Shown here in pieces: positions 1 through 12,378 of a stretch of 64,000 nucleotides of DNA. The first letter of the stretch is position 1; each line of letters opens with the position of its first letter. The DNA lies in assembly GCA_033063855.1 (NCBI GenBank), contig CP093830.1, positions 20,770,854-20,834,853 on the forward strand. Direction: 5' to 3'. The notes below the pieces were generated by a model. That model made no database searches, was not told where the DNA came from, and saw nothing but the letters and a program-made list of their open reading frames with translations. The position numbers and the translations under genes are program-made. The stretch is from Smittia aterrima. Lineage: Eukaryota > Arthropoda > Insecta > Diptera > Chironomidae.

Positions 1-2840
1 ACTTTTTCGAGCTCTCGTTTCAAGTGAAATTAATTAAATTTTAAATCTTAAACTAGCGGAGAGGAACTTTCGTTCATATTTCAGCATTTCATGCCTCGCT
101 CTTAGCGTAAGGCGAGGTGTGGAAAACGAGCAAGAGAGATAACAAGTTTCAAGTTTCCCATAAGCACAGACAAACTGCTTTCACCCTTTTGCTTCGCTCT
201 GCTCACTCGTTCTTCGCTTCCCCCCTCAAGCTGATTTCACAAAGAAAAACGAAAAGTTTTTTATGAGTTTTGAAATTTTTGCGGTTCTCCCCCAGTTCAG
301 TTGCATTCGTATAATTATGAATCTTATTCATGTATTCAACTTTTCTAGCGATTAAAACTGCTGATATTATAAATGCACATATGCCTCGACGACTCGACTC
401 GACTACACTCCACTTCACTCCACTCACCAACTGTATGCTTATGAAAACATATTTTGGTTAAATTAATTTATTTTTCCGCAGACGAAGCGACTGCTTCGAC
501 TAGGAAGTGTTTGCCCTTTCAACGTCGTCGTGTGGCAGGTGCTTTTGTAGACAGATTGAAATCAAAAATTCAAGAGATCAGAGCGATTTTCCTTTCATTT
601 TGTCAAAACAACAGAGAAAAAGGAAAAAGCTGAGGGAGGAGATTTAATGAAGTCTGAGCCACATCAATCTGAGCCCGTAATAGGCTCTTACTCTCCCCGA
701 GTGACCTTTGGACAATCAAAAAGCATTGAGATTAATTCGAAACAATGTTTTAATAGCTTTATTACTTCATTTGTAGCTCATACCGTTTGTAAGCGTTACT
801 CACAGGTCTCGTACGTTTATAAACTCCATCAGAGAGTTTATCGTGTGTACGTCGAGCAAATAAACTTTATATAGCCTACGAATAGACTCGGTGGAGCCAC
901 ATGACCGCAATAAAATTGCAACAATCCATAAATATAGTTTCACTCAAATTATATCCGAGCATAGCATACACTACTCGCTTTAATAGGTTTTCTTTATTTG
1001 TGTGCTTGTTAGTAAATTAGTTTTCATGTTTTCGATGGAAGAGAAAAGTTTGCTGAGTGCCTGTGGCGAAAAATTCTGAGAGTTTCCTCGACGTGAGCAG
1101 TGAGGGGAAGGAGGAGGAAAATTATAATTCAATTAAATTTAAACCGCAGAAAGAAAAAGGAAAATCGATAGATGAAGAGGGAAAGAAATTCGTTTGAACT
1201 TGACGGAAGATATTTAACATAATAATGATTACAACTTGTAATGTCCCTCTCCCCGAACTGCGCTTGCGTTAATGATCCTTTTTGAAGGTATTTCTTCGAC
1301 CAACACACGCTCACGAAACTAATGTTATCTCACACAGTTTTCCAAGCGAGAGAAAGGAAAAACACAAAAATCGGGAGATTTATTGCCGACCGTGTAATTT
1401 CTACTCTGACTTTATTATTCTTTCTCCGAGGGTTCAATAACTGCTGCACCGACCAGAGAGAACAAAAAATATTGCACAACAATGGACTTTTGCAACGTTT
1501 TTCGGTCGATTAATTATGTAACGTAATGAAGAAGTTTCTCTTTGGACGTTGTTCCAGTAAATTGTAATTTAATGTCATTGTTCTCACCGCAACCTTTGGC
1601 TTCCCATCTCGTCGGAGGAATTCATCGAAAACTCACTTGCTCAGAGCAAAAAAAAAAGAAAGAAGAAACAATATAAATTGCATTGTGCCAGATAAGCCAG
1701 ACACTTTATTCACAAACGTTTTGTTGATATTTTTCGCTACTGACAGCAGAAAATTCCTCCATGCAGTTGCTCTGTGTGTGCGAATGTCGTGAAACTATCA
1801 GGATTTCTTCTGAGAACTAAAACGAACGAGGAGCAAACAGTTTTTGCCATTTCAGTTGAATCAACACAAAAAAAAGTCTTGTGGCGCTGTCAGTTTCTGA
1901 TTAGAAGCCGAGTTGAAGTTAAACTCCTTTAAATACTTTACAGTGAAGTTTAGAAGGTTAAAGCTCACTTCATAATCCCCAAAACATAAATTAGAGTTTT
2001 GTTGGAAAAGTTTGAAGGGTTTTAACTCTCAGAAGATCATCAAGGTGAACTCATTAGCCACCTTCCTTGGTTACCCTTCACACCCGACGAAACCTCAATC
2101 AGTTTCTCTTCGACAGACAACAGTGAAGTTGATTCAAGAGAGTTTTCGACTTTTCCCCAAACACGACGAGAAACGATTTTTCCACACACAAACATCGTAG
2201 GAGCCAAATATAAATTATTTCGTATTTTTCTTTATTCTTTGCCGTAATTCTCAATTTTTTTTTTCGAAAAAGCATTTTAATATTATGCAGAGCACGTTTT
2301 GTGCTTTCTTCATTTTCCCACTCTAAATAGCGAATCTACAATCATATTCATACGAGAAACGAGAATCTATGTGTATTATCATGTGCGTTTCGTGTTGGGG
2401 TAGCGGAGAGCAAAGCCGGAAAGAAGGGCGTCGAGTGAAGGCGGAGGGGGGAAGACAGATAGCTGTCGAGAATTTTTTATGCTTTCGTCGGAATTTTCCT
2501 TGTTGTCGGATCTCTTTTTTTTTCGATGTCGCTTGCATGTCGCTCATTCACAGAGCACACAATAAAAGACTTTTCTAACCTTTATCTCTCGTTTTATGCC
2601 GCAGAATTTGCATATACAATTAGACTCGAGAATTGCTGTTTGTCTAAAATTATCAACTGTGAAATGAATCCTTGTTTATTTTATCGTTCGCTCTGCTTTT
2701 CTTTTCCTTTTCATTGGCAGCAAATTATGCGGCAGTTTATATTTTTATCTTCTCCCATTCTCTCTCTCTCTCAATTTCGAGTCATATCAAGATGAAATGT
2801 CAGAGCTCTTGACTGTCAATTAGGATTGGAAAAGCTTAAT
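1..2840. other. Non-coding flank, probably muscleblind intron 2
   Basis: I see no convincing gene here. On the minus strand this lies downstream of the muscleblind donor site, so it should be the start of the intron before the next zinc-finger exon. That exon, which continues the protein with a GRC-like start, was not found in the window. The stretch has AT-rich sequence, short GA/CT tracts and one copy of a dispersed 40-nt motif at 2291-2330. Confidence 0.5.
2291..2330 (+). repeat. Dispersed hairpin-headed motif, copy 1
   Basis: A 40-nt stretch beginning AGCACGTTTTGTGCT, which can fold as a small stem-loop, and ending in TCTAAATAG. It recurs almost unchanged, with a 2-nt gap and a couple of substitutions, at 27545-27582 on the same strand. 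Nothing else in its flanks matches. Its nature (relic repeat or regulatory element) is unknown. Confidence 0.5.
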
Positions 2841-2852
2841 CTACAAACTCAC

Positions 2853-3041
2853 CTTGATGCTGTCATAACAGGCGGTGACTCGACCGTTTTGTACTTCAAC
2901 GTTAGCCGGGGGATGGGCAAACTTGCACTCGGTATCCGGTCGTGAACACTTATTCCGTTGGAATTCGCGACAGACCTCCAGCTGGAGCCATCGCGAATCC
3001 TTTCCATTTAACAAATTGCTCATGTTTACCATTGCGGCCAT
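2853..3041 (-). CDS. mbl: Muscleblind, first coding exon with zinc finger 1 (partial gene)
   Basis: Muscleblind is a CCCH zinc-finger RNA-binding protein that controls alternative splicing in muscle and neurons. This exon starts at ATG 3041 (MAAMVNMSNLL) and runs through the family signature WLQLEVCREFQRNKC and ECKFAHPP, giving the C-x7-C-x6-C-x3-H finger, and on to VTACYDSIK. It ends in phase 0 at a good donor (AAG|GTGAGT, 2853/2852). Upstream, a T-rich tract ends in AG at about 3060-3059, so the exon is probably 2853-3058 with a short leader; a second AG at 3053-3052 is possible. An earlier in-frame Met lies in the intron tract, and the start chosen here matches the fly protein. The rest of the gene lies outside the window on the low-coordinate side, and upstream 5' exons were not located. 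In Drosophila the equivalent exon is the source of circMbl. Confidence 0.95.
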
Positions 3042-3058
3042 AATTTGTTGCCTTTCAA

Positions 3059-6000
3059 CTTTGCACAAAAAAAAAAGTTTTTATGTTCCGCACACGACGC
3101 AAAGTTAATTAACTTAATTTCAAATAAAACTCTCGTTCTCCTGTGCGCGTGGAATTATCACCGGAAAATTTCGTTAATTCAATGTTCAAATGATTCAACG
3201 CCACCGTCGTCGTCGTCGTTTGTTTGTTGGAGGAGGCGGGCTCGTGGAGGAAGTTTCCTGTGTTATTTATGATAATTCAATTTTGTGTTTCGGGGAAATT
3301 AACTTTGATTAATTTGGTATTGTAAGACGATTATACAAAATAGATTTCACTTTGAAGCCGTTTGCGAGCGAGGGGAGGAAGTTTTATCACACTCAAACTA
3401 ATTTTCCACGCTCTACTCGATTTTTCTTAGCTAATTATTATCAATCTTCTTAAGTTCTCTCGTCGTCTTCGTCGATTCTTTTAAGTCTCTCGTCTTTGAT
3501 TTATTGCAGGATTTTTATGAAAAACTTTTTCTTTCTCTCCTTTCTATCACAAAAACTTTTCTCTGTGAACTTTTGATTCACTTTGATATATTTTCCATTT
3601 CTTAATGCTTCGATTGTGCTCTGATTTCCTTTATTCCTTTTTCCCTTCTATTGATCGATGATGTCTGTCGTGGAAATGTTAATATCACTATTTGTTGTGT
3701 TGTCAATGTTCGTTCATCAATTGCGAAGTCAAACACAATTAGGAAGGATTTGTACAACAAATTTAATTGCCGCCCTATTCGCTGTGCTGGCTTCGTCTCG
3801 TTTCAACGAAAATGTTAGAGGGATGATGATGATGGTGGTAGTCTCTCTCTCTCTCACTTTCCAATTTGAATTTCAATTGTTGTGACAAGATTCTCCCGGT
3901 TTTTGTTGTGAAATCCCTTTAATATGATTTATCACTTAGAGTTCTCCTTTTCACCGTTCGACAACCTCGATTTTCTGCCTTTTCCTTTATTTTGTTTATT
4001 CGATATTGTGCACGTCTTGGAATTGCGTCGAGCTTCTTCTATCGTCGTAAATTTTCATTCAGAGCGCGCGGGCGAAGTGAAATTATTCCGGGTATGCAAT
4101 GAACGTAGAAGGAAAGAGAAGATTCCAAAGAAGTCCGTGAGTGAAAATATTTAAGGTCGTTGCGGGTTTTACGATGCGTAGCCTCACTCTTCCACTTGTA
4201 TTTGTTTGTGTGTGTTTGTGAGTGTTGTATGAGAAGGAACGGGAAGTGATTTCGCAAGGAAAAGTTGATTGTGAAGAAAAAGAGTGGCAATAAATATTCG
4301 GGGGGGCGACGGCTGGGATGGGGCAAAAGCGGCTGATTTTCTTTCTTTCTCGTTTGCTTGGTTGCTTTGCGATGGAGGCTTGTTGCTGACTGCTGCGGCT
4401 AGCTAGCTGCTCATATGTTCATACGTCATAAATTGGAAAGGCGGCATGGAACGAGAAGAAGAAAGTGATGATAATAAAAATACCTCGAGAGAGAGTGGAG
4501 AAAAAGGCAAAAGACTATTTTCAATATCCTCGACGTCGACTCAAAGGGAAAAAATCGAGAAGGCCGATCGTAATGTTACGTAAAATGAGTTGAGAACCTT
4601 TTTCTTCGTTACACAATTCCCGAAAGAATTTGAAGGAAAGCAAACTTTAAATGTCAGAAAGTATTAAAGTTTCTGCTGAATCATAATCATAAGTTCTAAT
4701 TGTCCCCGAGTCACCCTTCACTGTTCGTTTGTTCATCGCACAGATAACGCAATAAAACCCAAAGTCGTCGACCAAGTCGGATTGACACATTTTGGATACT
4801 CACATTGTTTGCGGTTCTGTCACAGCAGCTTCGGAAATAAGGAAACTAATGGAGTCGAGCGGAAGAAATTCCTGGGGTGGAAGTTAAAGGGCACAAGCGA
4901 AAAAAAAGCGATTTGTTTGTTATTTTATTGCCGCCTTCACTCGACGTCGCTGATATTCATTGATTTCAGAATTATTTTTCCTTTTTCTTTATTCTGTTCC
5001 CTTCAAGCCGGAACAGTGAGAGGAATACCAAAAATGTTTATGCAAATTGATTTTGTTTGAACGTGCGGGGAGCGCTAAATGAATTTTCGTTTTCCTGTGG
5101 CGGCCGATTTTGCGTTTTCTCGATTTTGCTGCTGCTGCTGCTTTTTTTTTAGTTTAAGAAAAATTCTCCTTATCTTCAATTTACTTTTCTTATTTTTTTA
5201 TTATTTCACTTTACACACGATCGTTCATGATTTCGGTCTGATACGTTGTGAGGTTGAAGAAGGACTAAACCGAGTGGATCGCATGTCGACTGCTATTATT
5301 TCCTTTGTTCGCTTTGCTGCTTTTCACATTTTTCTCTGCAATGTATTTCCATGTGTTTTCCTTTTTGCCTTCATCAAAACAGTTTTCTCTGCTCTGAGCT
5401 AAGTTCTCGACTCGAGAGAGACTTTTCTTTCGTCTCTCAACTCTCAACACAAACACAAATAAAAATATCCTCGAAGAGCTTTTGCGAAACGAGGAGAGCG
5501 AAGTGGAAATTATGTAATTTGCGCAATTCGAGAGAAACGAGAGAAGAATGAAGTTGCGAGACATTTCCGCAAAAAGGCAAAGCGAGAAGTGAGTTTGATA
5601 GAGTGCGGGAGCTAACGAGAGTTTTTATCAAACGAGCACGAGTTGTTTTTGCAACGATGTTGGTGTAAATTAGGATGGAGCGACTTCATGGAGAGGAAAA
5701 TTAGTGGCATCGCTGTTGCTGTTGATTGCAAAAAGCTCTCGATCTCCGAAAATGACTACGCTCTCGCCTCTGCTTTAGTGCTTTAGCAATGTTCACACTT
5801 TTGATTAATTCTGACAAATGAGTTGACATTATGATCTTTTTCCTTTTCACATTCATTAATTCAATTTACACGCTGTCGACTGAGCTAAGCAAAACACCCG
5901 CCAGAGTAAACAACTCCGTGCTACTTAATTATAAAACAATTAATCATCTTAATAGCATTCAAATCCAGACGATTACATTCAGTCATTGACCGCAGTGGCT

Positions 6001-9000
6001 TGAAGTGAGAAATTCTTTCCCTTAACACATTTGGCATCCACGAAAGGAAATTCTTTCATAACATTGGCGAGACGTCTCTTCCCTTCGTTCTCCTCTCCTC
6101 GATTCTTTTTATTTTATTGCGATTTTCCGACTCAAGTATTTAAATGTTTGTTGCTCCGGGATGATGTCGACAAGCGGTTGTGCTTCGTCCTGATTGTCTC
6201 AATTTGCATGAAGCTAAGCTCTTTCTCTCATTATTCCATCTCGTGACCGTAGTTTCTCATCATTTGTCGAAATAATGACTCACAAACCTTCACAGCGAAG
6301 CGCAAAGTGAAGTAGATGCTCTCCGTTATTTCGCATTCATCGTCTTGACTTTGACACGTTCTAAGCTGTTAAACACAATTTAGAATATTGACATGTTTAT
6401 TGAATTTCGAGTGCGAAGGAAAATGCGAGCGAGGAGAAAGGAAAATGTTGCGAGCTTACACGTTAGACGTCAGCACGTATGCTCATCTTGTGCTCGCCCG
6501 AGACATGCAACTTTTTCTAAATGTCGAAGCGACGAAAAATCATTAAATGACGCTTTCTTCCCTTCACATTGCGCTCGCTTTCGATCCTTTCCCTTTTTCA
6601 GCTGAAGCGTAATTGATAAATTGATGAAAATTATATTTTCGCTCTATTTTCGAGCAGAAAACTCCCCCGAAAAATTTTGTTGCCACGCTTTGAGTTATTG
6701 CTGTCGTACATTTTTCGAATTTATTATGATTGGCGCACAAGCGAGCATGAATTATTTTATTTTTTTCACTCTCGAAGATTTGAGATAAGGGAGCGACAGT
6801 TTTTTTCTTAAAAGATTACGTAAAGTCATTTTGTCCAGAATATTTTCTTCCTTCTCTTACATGACGTTCATTGGCAAGGCAGGGACATAAATTTGAATGA
6901 TGATGAAGTCAGTTTGCTTACACAAGGATCTCAAGTTGCCATCGTTTCTCATTAAGCTGGAATGCAAACTTGTTAATTTGAGCGTTTATACTAAACAAAT
7001 CCTGAAAGCTCTGAGAGGTTCATGAACATCCCATCACGATTTCTTCGGGAAAGGTCTTCAATCTTCTGCTCAGTCCATCAAAGAATTCTTTCAAGCTTAG
7101 AATCCAATAACTCACAGTGACACAATTCCTCAAAAACTCCCTTCGACCGAACATGAATTCATTTATTCGTGTTTGTCGAGATCATCAATTTTACTTTAGG
7201 TCTAATTCCAAAGGAAAAGTTTCAAATAGTCGGAATGTCATTTATTCTCCTTCAGGTCCGTTCCTTCGCTTCCGATTTTAAACATAAAAAGAAAAATCCT
7301 CTGCAGTTTGCAGGAGAGCTCAGCAAAAGAATGGAATTTGAATAAAAATCACGTTTTTCTTCGAGAGAAAATAATAAAAAATTGACTGTTTGAGGCTCTT
7401 CCAACGACTTCTCCTTTCTCGTCTTCTTTTCCCATTCGAAATGCCAGGTCGTTCGCTTAAAAGAAGATTTTTGCATAATGATTTCACGAAACCTCATTTC
7501 TCTCAGCTTTTGTCTCCATCATTAATAATAATTTTCTTCTTTTGTTTCAAACCAAACATGCAAGGACATCAATGCGAAACGAAAAAATCCTCCCTTCTGT
7601 TGGTCGCTTCATTCGTCCCAGCCCCGGATCACTCCGCAAAATTTCGTGAAATTTAAATTGAAACATTTTTTGAATGTCAATTAAATTTTTGTTGACAAAT
7701 TTGCTTTTTTTTTCGGGGAATATTTGAATATTTCAGGTTTTACCTTTCTGCCATCCACCAAACAAAAAATTCTCTTTTTTTTCGTTAATAAAGATTAATT
7801 GAAAAAGTCAGAAAATCGTGCGTGGAATTGTAGATTGATCTACAATCGTAGGCAGGCTTGGTTTATGATTCGAAGGTCGGGTGAGGAGAGAGTGGATGAT
7901 GGTTTGGGGAATTTGCGATGTCAGCGTTGTTCATGCGATCCGTTGAAACTTCGCGATTTGATGATGAATGAGTGGAAATCAACAGCTATCGTTAAACTTA
8001 TCTTTATCTCGTCGAGTCGACTGATTTGCTTCCTTCAACATGATTAACGGAAAACTTTCTCTCATTACACGCTCACGGCTCAAGATTTTCATTAGGAAAC
8101 AGAGCGAAAATAAATCTTGGAGCACGAGAAAAAAAAGTCCAAAAAGTCAACCAATCTGACGTAACTGCCTTTCATTAAGCGAAGAGTCGAGCGAGAAAAG
8201 AGAAACGAGCGTCAAACAGTTTAATGTCGATCGTTTGTTCGTCGGAAGAAAAGAAAATTCCTCTAAGCTTCCAATGAATAAACTTTTCCCCATGATTCGC
8301 AGCGAGCATCTCTCGCTAGTCTTCTTGATATAAACATTTCACGAATTCGTGATTAAGGAAGGGAATAAGCGAGAACGAAAAAGCTAATCATATAAACAAG
8401 AAACTTTTCTTCTTCTAATTTGAGCACACATCTTCCAATTTTCTATAAACGATAAAACTTTTTTTTCGTTTCCTCGCTCTCACTCAGTCCCTTTCCGTCC
8501 GCTGCTTTCATAATGAAAAAAAAATACATCACGTCCTATCGCACGAGATAAACATAATGAATCTCTTATTTTCCTCGTCCTTCACATGTTGGAACGATAT
8601 TTGGATAAAACTGCGTTCAAGTTATTAGCAAAGAAAGGGATACGAACTCATGTAAACACACACAGAGAGATCTTGTCGAAGAAAGCGACCCCAATTTATG
8701 AAACATTAGGGAACAAGATCTCCGGCCCTCGTCTTAATTGCTAAACAAAACTGCTGATAAACTTTCTAAAAGTACTTTCTTTCATCACATTCTCCATTGG
8801 TCTCTTTCCTTTTCCCCGCAATCTTAAGTGTGTTGCTTTTATTTCCCTCAGCATCATCAGCATTTGAAGTGGCTCTTTTCAGGGATGAGAAGATAAACTT
8901 GTTGCTCTCGCACACACATCCAGCAACAACCCTCCACTTCAAACTATCATCGAGACTTTTATTGAGACGATGTGATTTTGAATATGAATGTCGACAATGA

Positions 9001-9890
9001 ATTATAAAAAGGAACACTCGAAGTTGAATAAATTATCTCATGAGTCACGATTGTGGGGGTAGCTGCTCTTACTTCTACTTCTGCTCTTGCTGTGCCAGAC
9101 TTTCATTCGCTGATTGAAGAATTGTTGAGCATAAGTGATATGAAAGTAATGTAATTTGTATCATGATTCATTCTCCATTTAATTAAGTGTTTTTCCTCGT
9201 TGCCACTCGCGTCGGGGTTTTACACAGTCATTCAATCGCTCTCCCTCTTTCGTTCGCTTAGATTGGCGTACTTTGTATTGAATAACGCAAGCAGCAAAAA
9301 GAATGTTGATGTATTGTGCTGTACGAACACACAAAGTTTTAAAACAAGTCGAGGGACGACGACGACGGCGACAGTGAGTCTCGACGTGGCGGCGCCAAAA
9401 ATTGCAAAATTTATTACGCTCCATCGTCGGTAGGTCTAATTATTTCTGCGTAGAATCATTATTTCCGTCAGCGGCGAGTACGTTGTACTCAGAGTGGAAG
9501 GAAATTTTAATCATCAAGATGTGTTGAATAAAAAATGGAATCACGTCTGATTATTTTCACGTTTCTTAGATTACTTTTGCCTTTTCCCCAAGATTAAGGA
9601 TGAAGGCGAGAAACGAAACGAAGAGAAATTTCATTCCATCTCTCAGCGCTGTTTGTTATTTTTATTTCATTTGCTATATACGACTTTTATCTTTATGACA
9701 TGATGCATGCTCTACGTGTTTGATAATATTTATTAACGTGGTTGTAAGACATCTGAGATGAAGATCTGCTTTTATCGCTCTCTGACTTTGCTTCGAAGTT
9801 TCCCGTAAATAATAATGCGAGGATTAAAATATCAAGGATATGTCTGACATTAGAACAATGTGAAAAGAGAGCTTTTCCAACGTTGATCCA
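3059..9890. other. Non-coding stretch upstream of the muscleblind exon
   Basis: No gene seen. Open frames on both strands are short, unconserved in appearance and mostly lack ATG starts. The stretch contains CT tracts (for example near 3841), a CTG run near 5129-5145 and abundant AT-rich sequence. It may be muscleblind intron 1 or upstream sequence; no 5' exon could be identified. Confidence 0.5.
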
Positions 9891-9896
9891 ATTAGA

Positions 9897-10045
9897 GAAA
9901 AATATCTTTAATTCACTTAATTTGAAGAATGATTATTATTTCATGAACTTTGTGCTGAATGATTCAGGATCAAAAGATCCGGAATAAATTTTTTTGCTTT
10001 CTTTTTATTTACTAATAAATGATCAGAAAGTTTCTGTTAATAACA
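9897..10045. repeat. 3' flank repeat of array gene 1
   Basis: About 150 bp that is nearly identical to 11157-11305. Each copy lies just downstream (minus-strand sense) of a type I gene and carries the minus-strand AATAAA poly(A) signal at 10004-10009. It marks genes 1 and 2 as a recent tandem duplication that includes the 3' untranslated region. Confidence 0.8.
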
Positions 10046-10067
10046 AACATCATTTAGCAACTTGACT

Positions 10068-10950
10068 TTACTCGAATTGAAAGCATTCCTTTCCCATTTC
10101 TGATTCCATATTTCTTACTAATTTCATATGCTTTCTCAGCTCCAGTTCATCAGTCAGACCGAGTTCTTTAAAAACAACAAAATACAAATATTTTTTGCTC
10201 AACTCAGCTTCAGAGGCTTTTCTAATTACGCAATTCTTTGATCGTTCATTAAAGTAATCAGTCGAAATAAAAGTGAAACTATTGTCGTCGATGTCTTTGA
10301 ATTTACTGAGATAGCTGGTGCAGGTTTCCGAAGTGATTTCGTTATCTCCAGGGTTCAGATAAATGTTATAATCAGGATCGATCAAATTGTTGTCTTTGAC
10401 GTATTTTCGTAAGCAATAACTTAAAGTTGAGTTTTCTGCGATAAGGAGTTTTCCGATATGTTGCTTGGAAAGGGAGAACAATTCTTGATGCTTAGAGTAG
10501 TCACAAAAAAACACCGATTTAATCAAAGATTTGGAGCTTCGCTTTAAGTTTTCCTTTGATATTTGCTCGGATACTCTCTGTGACGTTGAAGTCTCATTGA
10601 CAATCTGCTGCATGAAGGTCTCAGCGAACTTGTACCTAAACAATTCATCTTCAATGCATTTCTTATTCTCAGTTCCTTCCTTCAAAACTTTTTTGATCAA
10701 CGTTTTATTGAAATCTCTTATCAAATCATCGCAGTTTTCTGCCAATCCTCCAGGTAATTTCGGGAAGCTCTCTTCAAGAATATATTTGACCTTCAGATGA
10801 TCGATGAAACAATTCACTTTTACATTTTCACTGATAACAAGTGCTTCGATGCTTCCGATGAAGAATGCACAAAGCAATAAAGTTGATCTGTTGAGTTTAA
10901 AATTAAATACTGATCAAAATTAAAATTATTATTCCTTACATGAGCTTCAT
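10068..10950 (-). CDS. Array gene 1: secreted eight-cysteine protein, type I
   Basis: Predicted 276-residue secreted protein of unknown function, in two exons: 10940-10950 (ATG AAG CTC AT|GTAAGG) and 10068-10887 (CAG|A TCA...), with a 52-bp phase 2 intron. The joined start is MKLISTLLLCAFF, a clear signal peptide ending near SIEA. The mature part has eight cysteines in two similar halves (spacings 25-24-50 and 30-29-48 residues). The second half contains CLRKYVKDNNLIDP and LNPGDNEI, shared by all paralogues. Several N-x-S/T sites suggest glycosylation. The upstream flank resembles that of type II gene 3 rather than the other type I genes. The two-half, helix-rich architecture is loosely like insect 27-kDa haemolymph glycoproteins, but I cannot assign the family with confidence. 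Confidence 0.85.
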
Positions 10951-11156
10951 GTTGAACGAAGGCTCGAGACTTACTGAGAACATCAGGTTGGCTTCGAGAA
11001 CTTTTCGTGAAACAAAATTTGATGATTAGATTATCAATTTATTTATTTTCGTTTTGCAACGACATTGAGGTCTTTAATCAAATGATAACCGAATGAACTT
11101 TTATTAACGATTATATTCATATTTTATTTTTATTTTTACATACATGAACTTTGTGC

Positions 11157-11305
11157 TAAAAATATCTTTAATTCACTTAATTTGAAGAATGATTATTATT
11201 TCATGAACTTTGTGATGAATGATTCAGGATTAAAAGATCCGGAGTAAAATTTTTTGTTTCCTTTTTATTTACTAATCAATGATCAGAAAGTATTTGTTAA
11301 TAAAA
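11157..11305. repeat. 3' flank repeat of array gene 2
   Basis: Second copy of the block at 9897-10045, differing at only scattered bases. It includes the minus-strand AATAAA and sits between the promoter region of gene 1 and the stop codon of gene 2. Confidence 0.8.
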
Positions 11306-11333
11306 ACTCTTTACTCTTTACTCTTTACTCGAT

Positions 11334-12186
11334 TTAAAAGCATTCCTTTTCCATATCTGCTTCCAAATTTTCTGCTGATTTCATCAATTTTCTCTTCTCT
11401 TCTTCTCTTTGTTCACCAGTCAGATCGAGTACTTTGAAAACAATAAAAAGCAAAATTTTTTGGTTCACTTCAATTTCAGAGGCTTTTTTAATTATGCAAT
11501 CTTTTGACGTCTCATTAATATATTCATTCGAAATACCAGTGAAACTGTCATTGTCGATGTCTTTGAATTCACTGAGATAGTTGGTGCAGGTTTCCGAAGT
11601 GATTTCGTTATCTCCAGGGTTCAGGTCTATTTTGTATTTAGGATCGATCAAATTGTTTTCTTTGACGTATTTTCTTACGCAATAACTTAACGTTGAGTTT
11701 TTTGCGATAGGGAAGTGTTTGGAGTGTTTAGAGTAGTAACACCATAAGACAGAGTTAGTCAAAATTTTGGAGCTTCGCTTCAAGTTTTCCTTTGATATTT
11801 GCTCGGAAACTCTCTGCAAGGTTGAAGTTTCATTGACAATCTGCTGCATGGAAGTCTCAACGAACTTCGTATTCAATAATTCTTCGATAATGCATTTTTC
11901 ATTCACAGTTCCTTCCTTCAAAACTTTCTTGATCAACGTTTTCCTGAAATCTATTATCAAATCATCGCAGTTTTCTGCCAATCCTCCAGGAAATTTCGGA
12001 AAATTCTCATCGAGAATATATTTGTCCTTCAGATGATCGACGAAACAATTCATTTTACCATTTTCATCGACAACTTGTGCATTGAGGCCTAAGGTAAAGA
12101 ATGCACAAAGCAATAAAGTTGATCTGCTGAGTTTAAAATTAATTACACATCAAAATTAAAATTATTATGGCTTACGAGAGTTTCAT
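11334..12186 (-). CDS. Array gene 2: secreted eight-cysteine protein, type I
   Basis: Predicted 266-residue secreted protein, function unknown. Exon 1 is 12176-12186 (ATG AAA CTC TC|GTAAGC) and exon 2 is 11334-12123 (CAG|A TCA...), giving the start MKLSSTLLLCAFFTLGLNA, a signal peptide, followed by VVDENGKMNC. All eight cysteines of the family are kept. Compared with gene 1 it lacks about ten residues between cysteines 4 and 5 (the stretch before AKNSTLSYC). The promoter side carries a TCAGT initiator (12209-12213). The upstream neighbour is type II gene 3, whose stop codon is only about 190 bp before this ATG, so 3' UTR and promoter are tightly packed. Confidence 0.85.
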
Positions 12187-12378
12187 GCTGAACGAAGGTT
12201 TAAGACTTACTGAGGATCTCGAAGCGACTTTAAAATAAATAATATTTTGTTCGAAGATGGCTCATAACAAGCTTATCAACAAAAAAATTGCTTGTGCACG
12301 GGAATATAAACAAAATTATCAGCTTTTCGGTTTTATTTTATTTTTAACGTGTAATCGAAATAAAGTCAGGGCCAACAT

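Noticed and set aside
11767..12036. Plus-strand frames of about 80-90 codons opposite each array gene
   Set aside because: They recur at the same place in every type I gene because the sense strand is conserved; they are antisense shadows.
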